A stretch of DNA of 64,000 nucleotides from Perognathus longimembris pacificus (Eukaryota > Chordata > Mammalia > Rodentia > Heteromyidae): the NCBI RefSeq assembly GCF_023159225.1, contig NC_063166.1, positions 73,410,575 through 73,474,574 of the forward strand, in the 5' to 3' direction. Below, piece after piece: positions 39,814 through 51,800 of the stretch. Within the stretch, counting starts at the first letter, position 1. Every line of letters begins with the position of its first letter. Position numbers and translations under genes: made by a program. The notes below the pieces were generated by a model. The model searched no databases, was not told the DNA's origin, and worked only from the letters and a program-made list of their open reading frames with translations.

Positions 39814-42800
39814 CAGTCCTGGGTTTGGACTTAGGGCCTGAGCACTGTCCCTGGCTTCTCTTTGCTCAAGAGCCACAGCGCCCCTTCTGGCCGTTTTCTA
39901 TATATGTGGTGCTGGGGAATCGAACCCAGGGCTTCATGTATGCGAGGCAAGCACTCTTGCCACTAGGCCATATCCCTAGCTCCCAGCATGGTTTTTAATA
40001 CGTGTAATTTTTTGTTTGCTGTTTCTGAACTTAGACCTGTAAATAATTCATCAGAATGATAAAATATGTATAATTAGCCTGCAGAAAGATTTTTAAATGT
40101 GGGAGTGGTGAGGTCTGTCCTAAACAAAAGCAGAGGTTGGAGACATCGCCCATCAATTGCGGTTAATTAGATCCTGTTCTATAAAATGTCTAATATATAT
40201 ACGTATTAATATACACTAGTATATTTATACGTGTATATATATATTACAGTTTATGAGAATTCATCATGTGTGTGTCCATGTCCCTGTGTGTCTGTGTCCT
40301 GGGGCCTGAACTCAAGGCCTGGGCACTGTTAGCTTTTTTCATCAAGACTAGCATTCTATCACTTGAACCACAGGTCCATTCTGGCTTTTTGGTGGTTAAT
40401 TGGAAATAAGAGTCTCAGGGCTTTTCCTACCCTGGCTTTAAACCACAATCCTCAGAAATCCTCAGATCTCAGCCTCCTGAGTAGGATTACAGATGTGAGC
40501 CACTGGAGCACTATCATTTTTATAGAGCTGCTTGCTGAAATATTTACTGGTGAAGTCTCATCTGCAATGAGCTTTGATGGTTCAGACAAAATAGGGGGTG
40601 TAGCAAGATGTTAGCAGTTGCATCTCATTGTTTTTCTATATTTTGAAACATTGTTTTAATATACACATGTATTCAAAATGTTGTTCCCTCTCAGCTTTAA
40701 ATCATTTGTGTCTGCTAGATAGTTCTATGTAATCTGAAGGTACCTTAACTCAGTATGCCCAGTTGAAACTATTGTTTCCTGGTCATTTTGTTACAAATGC
40801 ACTTTCTCATAGGATTATTTTCCCCTTGTATCTTTGGGAGTTCATTTTGTACATATTAGTGGCATATATAATACTTCTGCCATATGTACCATTGTGCTGT
40901 TACATAATTCTGGAAGAATAACTTTTTGCATTTCCATACTCCTTACTCATTGTTGAGCTCCTTGAGTGTCTTTGAACAGAATCATTGGATTATATTTTCC
41001 TCCATTCACCAGAGTTTTCATTCCTACTTGAAACTGCTGGGGTTGTAGGGTTTTGTTTTGTAATTTTTCCCCAAGAGGTAGGCACAAGACTTTAAATGAG
41101 TACCAGTCAGTTGTGCAGATAATTATTTGGCATTTAATAGTAAATAATCTCAGTAGTAGACAAGGTAACCACTAAATGAGGTTGTGCCTTGTCTTTGAAA
41201 GGTGGGAAGAAGAACGTTATCCTGAAGGCATCAAGTGGAAATTCCTAGAACATAAAGGTCCTGTATTTGCTCCGCCATATGAGCCTCTTCCGGACAGTGT
41301 CAAGTTTTATTATGATGGTGAGTTGTTTCATTTCTTTTTTTCATCCTTGGCCAAGAAAAGAGTGTGTTTCAATTAGGAATGGAAAATAAAGAAGGATCCT
41401 GTGCTGGATAAGTCCTTTCTACTGATTTCATTTTGTTTTCTTATCATTGTATGGCTTCCGAAAACAGCAAGTGTGTGTGTAACTCTTCTGCTGAAAAATG
41501 TACTATGAGAAACTGTTTGTTTCTTCACCTATCTAAATTAGCCCATGGCCCACAAGCTGAAGGTTTTTAGCTGCACTTTATTTTTTAGGAAGCTGTTCTC
41601 CTCACTGGAGTTGTTAGGAAAACTTTACTTGAATGCATAGTGTTATGTTTTGGTGATGATGATGCAAGCCAGTGATAGCCAGCTGCTATCATGAGAAATA
41701 CTACTTGCCTGTTCATTAATTAGTCAACTTCTAGATAAGGCTGATAGGATCTCTCATGCTTTGCGATGCAGTGCAGCGTATATCTTTGATAGATGAGCTG
41801 CTTAAAGAAGTGCCTGCCAAGGGTCTCTAGAAGGCTCAGAATTGTCCACTATCAGCATTTCTGTTCTTGAGTTGATGAGTTTGAGAGTAGTCTTGGATAG
41901 GTTTTCTATTAGTGTAGTAGTAAGGTAGATGGCAGTTTTGGCTATTTTCCCTCATTCCAAGAGGTCTGTCTAGAAATGGCTACAAAGCATTATTCCTCAA
42001 ATACTTCACCAGAGTGGATCGTTTAATAGATGAGTAGGGTTGAGTGCCTCTGAACCAAATAGTTTACTGACCAACACTGAGAAGCTGGGTAGGAAAAGTG
42101 CTGGAAAGCATCAGAAGAAGTATTTGGAGGTTTCTGAAGCATCTCTGTCTACAGCAGTGGCTTCAGGGCCACAGTAGCTTATGGTTTAGTAGTACAGGCT
42201 ATAGTATATACTAAAGGGCTGGTTTTATGTGTGAGGAAGCCAGGATTTGTTTTCTAAAGGGAAATGTTTGTTGAATATGGCTGTGTTGTTCAGACACCAA
42301 GAAGAAGATAGTACTGCTGACATAATTTCCAATTTTAGGGAGTTGGTACCTAACAAGATCCCCTGCAAATACCATCAAGAGACAATGTCACCTCTGTTAG
42401 CCAGAGAGCATAGCCCCTTGCTGGGTCATTTTCCTTGAGACTCTTAAGTATGACTTAAAGCCAAAATTCTTGATGAAAGGAAAGCCTATAAAACCTAGAG
42501 TAAAAATATTTTATATGTAGGTATCTGTAGCTCTTGTCTGGGCTTACTGAGAGCTTTAGAAAGCTCAATTGGAGGGATAGCTAGATGACCTAGTCTAGGG
42601 GTTTCTCTTCCTAAGGTTCAAGACCAAGTCCTGGAGTACTTCCCTGGTGCCTACCATCCCTCCCCTCTGTGGCCTCCACCATAGGTTTAGGAGCTCTGGG
42701 GTTCCAGCATTTTCTTACTTGGTCTTTCCTCTGGGATTTTTGTTTTTCCTCTGGGATTTTTGTTTTTTCTCTTTCTTTATATAAACTCTCACTCTGCAGT

Positions 42801-45800
42801 AAGTCAGGACTGATGCTGTAAATGCTGCCTAGACTGGGGGAGACTTCTCCGATTCCTATAGCACTGGCTGTGGGGGTGGGGCCTGCGCTGGCTGGAGCAC
42901 AGCATTGCTGCCTCCTCTGCTAAGGACCTTCAGTTTCAGCTCTGACTCAGCACTTTCCATTTCCTGGAGCTCAGCCTATTCTACAAAGTACTGTCATTGC
43001 CAGGAACCTTCAAGTTGTCCTCCCACCACTGCTGCAGAAAGCTATTATTTCATCTTTGATGGCTCATTTAAAATGAGATCCATCACAATAGCTTTCTCTA
43101 TTAGAACAGGATTTAGTAAAATAGCCCAGTGTCTCAGTTTTTTTCCCCCCAATTACTGTTAATATTTAGTTTATACCAAATATTCCAGAGAATGGCTCAT
43201 ATTCTTGCCATTCAGATATTTTATCTATTGCCAGACATCAATGGCTCACACTTGTATTCCTAGCTACTCAGGAGGTTGAGACCTGAGGATCGATGTTCAG
43301 AGTCAGTCCAGGCAGGAAAGTCCTGAGGGGCTGGGGATATAGCCTGGTGGCAAGAGCGCTTGCCTCATATACATGAAGCCCTGGGTTCGATTCCCCAGCA
43401 CCACATATACAGAAAACGGCCAGAAGTGGCACTGTGGCTCAAGTGGCAGAGTGCTAGCCTTGAGCGGGAAGAAGCCAGGGACAGTGCTCAGGCCCTGAGT
43501 CCAAGCCCCAGGACTGGCCAAAAAAAGAAAAAAAAAGAAAATGGCCAGAAGTGGCACTGTGACTCAAGTGGCAGAGTGCTAACCTTGAGCAAAAAGAAGC
43601 CAGGGACAGTGCTCAGGCCCTGAGTCCAAGGCCCAGGACTGGCCAAAAAAAAAAAAAAAGGAAAGTCCTGAATCTCTTATCTCCTTAACCACCAAAAAGC
43701 TGGAATTAGAGCTGTGGCCAAGTGGTAGAGTCCATTCTTGAGCAAAAAAACACAGGGGCAGCGCCCAGGGCCTGAGTTCAAGCCCCAAAACAAAACAAAA
43801 TTTTGTTTTCATTATTTTATTTTGTTCATTTTTTTTAATTTTGCACAGAGTTTGACTTTGTTGCCCACCTGGCCTCAAACTCATGATCCTTCTACCTCAA
43901 CCTCCTAAGTACTAGGATCATAGGCAGTACCACCTCATCTAGATTATTATTTTCCTTATATCTTGGAGGTGTGTTACTGTTTTGCTGGCAACTGTCTCAG
44001 TTGGGTAGTTGTGGAAAGAGCAAGAGCCTCTAAATCTAACTTAAAGCCTAGCCCTCCAATCCCTTTTGCTTGCTTATGTGAATATGCGCTCTCATGCTCG
44101 TTCTCTCTCTCTTTTCTCTCATATTTATTTATTACCAATCTCTTCCCCACCCCCACTCCCACACTCTCTCACTTGCTCACTCTCCTTTCCTCTCTTCCTC
44201 TCTATTTTGCTGGTATTGGGCTTGAACTCAGGGCCTTAAGCTCTTGGTCAGCTTTTTTTGTTCATGGCTGTTGCTCTACCACCTGAACCACACATCTCCA
44301 GACTGGCATTTTGCTAGTTATTTTGGAGATAGAGTCTCAGGGACTTTTCAGCCAGGCCTGGCTTCAAATCAAACTATGATAATCAAATCTCAGCCTTCTG
44401 AGTAGCTAGGAGTACAGGCATGAGCCACTGGTACCCAACTTGTTATTTTCTTAATAGGGTCTCATGTTTATGCTAGGACTTGTCTGGGTTGTGATCCTCC
44501 TGTGTAGGAGGAATAACAAGTGTTCACATTCCACTGTAGGTAGCCTTTTAAAAAACTTTGATTTACATTTAACCTTGTGAAGGTTTTTGTTTGAGCTGGC
44601 CTCTGACCTTGAATCCTGATCTCAGCCAAGTACTAGAATTACAGTTTTTTATTCTAAAGCAGAAGCTTGAGAAGGGAAGCTACGCCACCTGTTGGCCTTT
44701 TAAATTAAGGCTTCCAAGCAAATTCCATCAATGATGAGTTCTTTTTGTGTGAGAATTCTCTATATTACAACCAGAATGATAATTTTCCAGTGAGTTGAAA
44801 CATATTTAAATTTTTCAGTGGATAAGTTTCAGTTAAGTTTTAAGTTTCTGTAAAAAAAATGTGGAGTCCTTTAATTGAATTATTAATACCTCTATGTTGA
44901 ATTTCATTTACTACATAGCCAAGTGCTATTATTATGTATAGATTAATTCCAGGTGGTGTTGCAAAGTTGAATTTTCAAGAAAAACAAATGGAAACTGGGT
45001 CCTAAGTGTTCTAAAGTATTACTTTACAAAGTAGGCTAGAGCTGGATGGAAGCAGTACAGTACCTATAACAAGTATGAAGCCTCAAATCCTAGTACTGCC
45101 ATAAATAAACAAATAGAATTAAGCTCTCAAATATTTCCCTTTCCCTTTATTATCTACCTAAAAAACAAAACCAAACAAACAAAAACACCCAGGCTCCGCG
45201 GAGATTTTACTGCTTAGCTCATTGTGAAACACAGGGCTCCTTTAGAGCAGCTTTTGCATAAATTCTGTTTTTCTGAAGAGGGCAATCTCCTAGTACCTGT
45301 GCTCCAGAGTATCTGGAAAATAGGTATTCTGAACAGAACTAAAGGAGCAGTGCATTGCTGACTCAGCTATGCAAATGGTCATTGTAAAAATGCAATTTCT
45401 GACTCAGTAAGTTTAGGGGGCCCAGGATTCTATATAGTTTGTGAGCCACACTCTGTGGAAAGTCTTATTTAGGCTTCTCATACGGGAAATCTGGGCTTGC
45501 CTGCTGTGGATATTTTCTTTTTCATTCATATTCCACCCACCTAACTTTGAAGAAGAAAGATGCCTATTTCTTTTCCCCACAATTCCTTTCTTCCACTCCC
45601 TGCCCTCTCCCTTCCTCCTCTTCTTGAACAGAGGCTGCTTAGCTTAGCAGTGGCAGGAGTCCCTCTGAGGATTTCATTTTTAAAAACCATTGAAGAGGTG
45701 TAAAGGACCCTGCTTGCTGAAAGGAAAAGGAAGAATGGCCTTCCCCAGGTCATCCCTGTCCTGAGCAGGACCTGGGAACAATTAACTGACATAGTCTCCA

Positions 45801-48800
45801 GAGAATGACCCAGGTAAATATCTACTAAAGACAAGCAGAATTTATACAAGTAGATATTAAATCAGTATGTTGTCTTTGTTGTTGTTGTCATTGTTGTAAC
45901 TGTGTCACCAGATCTTTGTATTCCTTGGAAAGGTAAACTATTGTCACAGAAGTCTCCAGCACTCAGTATTTATACTTGGAATATGGGGACTACACCTCAC
46001 TTTTTTGGAACCACTTTTTCCTTTAGGTAAAGTCATGAAGCTGAGCCCCAAAGCAGAAGAAGTAGCTACATTCTTTGCAAAAATGCTCGACCATGAATAT
46101 ACTACTAAGGAAATATTTAGGAAAAATTTCTTTAAAGACTGGAGAAAGGTATTGTATGTGGCCCATATATTATTATCATCGTAGCTGGCAAAAACATTGA
46201 TTGTATGTCAGATACAAAGAGATTTTACAAAAACTTCTCTGCTATAAAATCTGAGCTTTATGAACTTTTATTATATTGAAGGTTGGGTTTTTTTTGTTGT
46301 TTTGTTTTTTGATTGAGATTTCTGTCCAATAAGACACTATTTCTTTCTTTCCTCTAAACTCTGTCATGTGGCTACAGGAAGGGGGTTATCAGATTAGGTC
46401 AAACTGAAAAAGTCAGTTCCAGTTGAGCAATGGAAAGTTTATCCGAATAGGACGGCCCTCTGTCTGCTATTGAAAAGGGAGATATGAATCTGACATCCTC
46501 ATCTGCCTTGACTCTCGGTTATCTTTTTTATATATATATATATGTGTATATATATATAATTTTTTTTCTGCTTTTGAAACCACAGAGACTAATTTTAGGG
46601 CTAGGTAATTGTTTTATTTTTTTATTTTATTTTTTGGTGCCAGTCTTGGAGCTTGAACTCAGGGGTTAGGTACTTTCCTGAGCTTTTGTGCCCAAGGCTA
46701 GGACTCTTAAGCTTGAGCTCCACTTTGGCCTTAAATTTTCTTTTTATTATTAAAATCAGGTAATGAGTACATCTTTGTGGTTAACTGGAAAGAAGAGTCT
46801 CACAGACTTCCTGCCTGAACTGGCTTCAAACTGTGATCCTCAGATCTTAGCCTCCTGAATAGCTAAGATGACAGGAATGAGCCTCTAGTACCTGACCTGG
46901 CCTAGATAATTTTAAATCTCACTAATCTTGATTTGAGTACTTTGGATCAAGACTGAAGTTTACCTCCTGAACTAGCTCTGCAAATCAATAGTTCATGGCT
47001 AAATATTCTGAGAGAATGAGTATGAAAATATTTCTGTCACTACTAAAATAATTGATATACATGTTTCTTAAACTGATATTCATATGCCCAGGACATGGCC
47101 CAGTTTCCCAAGGAGCTCCAAGAAACTATATGAGTACTCTGCCTCACAAGTTGTTTAAAATGTTTGTTTTGTTTTTTGTTTTGTTTTTTTGCTAGAGAAG
47201 TATTTTACAACAGAACAAATCAGTAAAATAATATTTTTCAAAATTTACTAAAATCAGGCACAGTGGCTCATACCTATAATTCTAGAATTGGGAGGCAAAG
47301 ATTCAAGAGTTGCCATTCAAAAAAAAATGAAACCCCATCTCAACCAATGAAATGGTTACACCTGGCAGCATGTGTACCTGTCATCCCAGCTTTGGGGGAG
47401 GAACAACATAGGAAGGTGGTAGTTCAACCAGGGCAATGCAAGGTCTTGATGAAAACCACAGAACCTTAAAAAAAAAAAATGATGTTGTTATCACCAATTG
47501 ATATTAACTACCTCTCTAGTCATCCTGTGTTTGTTTGTTTTAAGTGCTTTGCTTTAATTATAAGGAAACCAAAGGACATATTAGTGCATTTATGGTCTCT
47601 TATCTCCTCCTTTTTGTTTAACTAGGAAATGACAAATGATGAGAAGAATACTATCACCAATCTAAGCAAATGTGATTTTACCCAGATGAGCCAATATTTC
47701 AAAGCCCAGTCAGAAGCTCGGAAACAGATGAGCAAGGAAGAAAAATTGGTACTTCAGAATTTATTAAGTCTCTGGAGAATTATGGAATAGTGATTGTTCA
47801 TCTAAATTTCTTCTTGGGTTCTTGTGACATAGCATTCATTGATTTCAGTAATTTCACATTATACTAAAGATTTAAGATTCTCAGCCTATAAACCCTAAAC
47901 TTTCTTAAGGATTTTACTTAGACTAACAGTTGTGAATAAGCACTTTGTTACATTAGCTCAGAACACTAGTTAGTGTTTCACCGACTCAAACAGCAGGCAG
48001 TGGCTTCAATAGTATGGTATTTAAGGGTAGGGAAACCTGTCCCACCAAGTCCTCTTGATCCTTTTGAGACACGTGAAATAATACTGACCACATGCTTCCT
48101 TGTTCTTTGCTCTGGAACCTAGTAGCTACACTGGTCCATCTCCATTTCACAGTCTTGGCCATTATCATTGCTAAAGGATCTTTCTAGTATCTATCTCATA
48201 TATTTTCTTCTACAGGCTGCCTGTTTTTGTACAGGTACATCTACTTGTATACGTATTCCCTGTGGCTTCTTTTTATGTAACAGTATCAGAGACCAGGAGT
48301 TGAAGAGAGTGCAGTAGAGCCCTCAAGCCTAGAATACCCTCTAGCTAGAAAATGTGGCTAAGCCCTGATCTAGAGAAATCCAGGCTTCAGTTTTATTTTT
48401 TCCAAGGAGTTAGGAATACTAAGAAATTCTTTGTTCTTTAAGATTCTGTAGATTAATTTGCATGTCTCTATGTATAATTTAGGCCATTTAGTACTTCTTT
48501 TAGTCCTTTGTTTAAAAATTACTGAAGTGAAGCTGGGAATGTGGCTTAGTGGTAGAGTACTTGCCTAGCATGCATGAAGCCCTAGGTTTGATTCCTCAGC
48601 ACCACATAAACAAAAAGCCTGAAGTAGTGCTGTGGCTCAAGAAGTAGAATGCTAGCTAGCCTTGAGCATGAAGAAGCCAGGGACAGTGCTCAGGCCCTGA
48701 GTCCCAAGCCCCAAGACTGGCAAAAAAACAAAACAAAAATTACTGAAGTATGCCTGGTGCTGGTGGCTTACACTTGTAATCCTAGCTACTCCGGAGGCTG

Positions 48801-51800
48801 AGATCTGAGGATCACGGTTCAAAACCAGCCCGGACAGGAAAGTCCATGAGACTCTTATCTCCATTTAACACCAGAAGTGGCACTGGGGCTCAAGTGGCAG
48901 ACTATTAAGCCTTGAGCTGAAGATCTCAGTCAGGGACAGCACCCAGGCCCAGAGATCAAGGCCCACAACCGACCCACCCCCCCCACCCCCAAAAAAATTA
49001 TTGAAGTAGTATAAGAATGATAACTGGCTCAGACTTAGATTATCCCTAACATCTGAGATTTACTATATTGTTTGTTTACTTAAGTGGTATTTTTAAGCTT
49101 TGTTTTTGGAATATTCATCCATATATAGAAAGAGCTTTTGTTTGTATCTGTAGCTGAAGACTGTTCTTCTAGATAGATTGGGAGGGGTTGTTGTAAATTA
49201 GAAAAATCCACGAGGGCTTATCCTTTGAGTTAATTGTTAGTGATTTTTGTGTTGACCTTTCTCCCATAAGTGAATAGAGAGGAAGGGTAATTTAAACACA
49301 TATTGAATACTTCCTTACTATATTCCAGAAAATCAAAGAAGAAAATGAAAAGTTACTGAAAGAATATGGCTTCTGTATTATGGATAATCACAAAGAGAGG
49401 ATTGCTAACTTCAAGATAGAACCTCCTGGGCTTTTCCGTGGCCGTGGCAACCACCCTAAGATGGGCATGCTGAAAAGAAGGATCATGCCTGAGGACATAA
49501 TCATCAACTGTAGCAAGTGAGCACAGTGGTTCATCCTCTTTGCCCAGAAATGAGGTGGAAGGCTTTCTTCAGTTCCAGTTTTTTGGGCTGTTCCATGTTA
49601 AAGAGGACTGTTTAGGGAAGAAACACTTAGGAACAGCATGGTCTGTTTCCATATTTTAGGTCTCCAAGTGTTTTACAGGATGGCTTGTGAGGAGGAAAAT
49701 TGAAAATACATATTTAGTTGCTGGCCTCCACTCAAGACTGTGAAAGGTGAAATTGTTTCTCACTTGTATTTCACTGTCTGCTTGCTTATTTCCACAGAGA
49801 TGCCAAGGTTCCATCTCCTCCCCCAGGACATAAGTGGAAAGAGGTCCGACATGATAACAAGGTCACTTGGTTGGTTTCCTGGACAGAGAACATCCAGGGT
49901 TCCATTAAGTACATCATGTTGAATCCCAGTTCACGAATTAAGGTAAGAGGGAAACTAAGGCTGTACCAGTGGGGGGCTGATAATCTTTTTATTGAAATGT
50001 AATATTCTTGCCATCTAGACTCACATAGACAAAAACAGTCTACACTAAAAGGCACATACTTTTAAGGTTAGCCATATCTAGTGACCTATTTAAGATGGAT
50101 CAGTTTTTCTGTGTACATTGTAATCTTACCAAGTCACATATACTGCAATCCCAGTGTGTGCCAGGCACAGTGTGCTTGGTGCTTGAATTGTGTTGTTTAA
50201 CATTTCAGATGCAGTCCTTGCCTTCATGGTCTCTGCTTGCTGTCCCTTAAGCACAATATGATTAAAGATTGTTCAAGTGAAGATAAATGTCTTTATGTTG
50301 TCATCATTTGGTTTTGGGTGTATTAGGTTTGAACTCAGTACCTTGAGGTCTCACCTTGTGTGCTCATGACTGATATTCTACCACTTGAGCTATGCCTTCA
50401 GTCTTGTATTTTGCTAGTTGATTGGAGATGCAGTCTTGCAGGTTGTACTGGCTAGCTTTGAACTGCAGTCCTCCAGGTCTCAGCCTCCTGATTAGTACTG
50501 CAGGCAGAAGCCACTGATGCCCAGTTACTCTTATTCTTTTTTTTTTTTTTTCCAGTCTTGGGGCTTAAACTCGGGCCTGCCCACTATCCCCAAGTTTCTG
50601 CTCAAGGCTAGCACTCTACCACTTGATTCACAGTAACACTTCTCTGCCTTTTTCTGTTCATATGGTACTGAGGAATTGAACCCAGGGCTTCATGCTAGCA
50701 TGCTAGGCAGCACTCTACCACTAAGTCACATTCCTAGCCCTCTTATTCATTTTTATTGGCACTTAGGATGAGAATTTTTCTCTAAATCTAGGTTGGGTTT
50801 TTTTTTTTTTTTTTTTTTTTTTTGGCCAGTCCTGGGGCTTGGACTCAGGGGCCTGAGCACTGTCCCTGGCTTCTTTTTTTTGCTCAAGGCTAGCACTCTG
50901 CCACTTGAGCCACAGCGCCACTTCTGGCCATTTTCTGTATATGTGGTGCTGGGGAATCGAACCCAGGGCCTCATGTATATGAGGCAGGCACTCTTGCCAC
51001 TAGGCCATATCCCCAGCCCCTTCTCTAAATCTAGAAACATGATGTTAAATCTAAAGTCTCTCATACCTCTTCTGGCTTCTTTAGGTCTTAGCTGAGTAGG
51101 TTTTGCCAGGACCAGATGGGTTGATACATTTGAAAACCACCATAAACTATGTTGTATACATATGTGATGGTGTTTTGACAAGTAATTGAAAGGCAAAACT
51201 GTGTTGGCATCTTGTTAGTCAGCTTGCTATACCTGCTTTGGTTAGTTGTAGTAACTTTCCTTTGACACATTGGAATTTTGAACAGCAATCTTAAAAAAGA
51301 TACAGGGATGCAAAAGGGTAACAAAAATTATCAGCTAGCAAAACAACATGAATGCACTGAATGTTATTAGTGGTAAAAATTTAAGTTACGTGCATTTTAC
51401 CACAATAAGTTATTCAATTAATGAATATTGTGTTACTATTAAAAATTATCTTTCATATAAGTTGACATTTGATTCTTTTTGTTTTGTCAGTCATGTGGCT
51501 TGAACTCAGAGTCTGGGCATTGTCCCTGAGCTCTTTTGCTCAAGACTAGCACTCTACTACTTGGAGCCACAGCTCCACTTCGGGTTTTTGAGTGGTTATT
51601 TGCAGATAATAGTCTCACAGACTTTTCTGCCCAGGCTGGCTTCAAACCCACAGTCTTCATATCTTGGCCTCCTGAATAGCTAGGATTACAGGCATGAGCC
51701 ACTGGCACCCGGTGACATTTGATTCTCTAACAAGTATAACAACTATACATATTTCACCATTTTGTAGATGAGTAAGCTTAATCTGATAGCTGCTTACACT

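Larger units (their letters stand above)
31018..41201 (+). other. TOP1: TOP1 intron 8
   Basis: A 10.2-kb intron with the most rearranged DNA in the window: copy B of the duplication shared with intron 7, copies C and D of a second duplication, an old L1 fragment interrupted by younger elements, and many antisense SINEs. Unique-looking parts: 31,018-31,300, 32,100-32,460, 33,310-34,580 and 40,560-41,190. Confidence 0.88.
41318..46026 (+). other. TOP1: TOP1 intron 9
   Basis: The first 1.9 kb has no recognisable SINE, which is unusual for this locus. It is followed by a nested SINE block, an antisense composite SINE near 44.3 kb, a small ID fragment near 45.07 kb and a possible MER5-like remnant near 45.4 kb. 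The rest appears unique. Confidence 0.88.
46149..47625 (+). other. TOP1: TOP1 intron 10
   Basis: Contains a (TA)n tract near 46.54 kb, an antisense composite SINE near 46.7 kb and a sense 7SL-like dimer near 47.3 kb. The remainder has no recognised element. Confidence 0.88.
47749..49328 (+). other. TOP1: TOP1 intron 11
   Basis: Two sense SINEs sit back to back at 48.5-49.0 kb at the same target. Otherwise unique sequence; 47,750-48,520 shows nothing recognised. Confidence 0.88.

Noticed and set aside
50793..51095. Open reading frame with peptide like [18 protein letters not shown], also repeated at many other places on both strands
   Set aside because: The same peptide recurs wherever an antisense ID-ID SINE lies (11.5, 17.1, 21.7, 32.5, 35.4, 43.4 and 56.3 kb). 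It is SINE translation and not a protein family.
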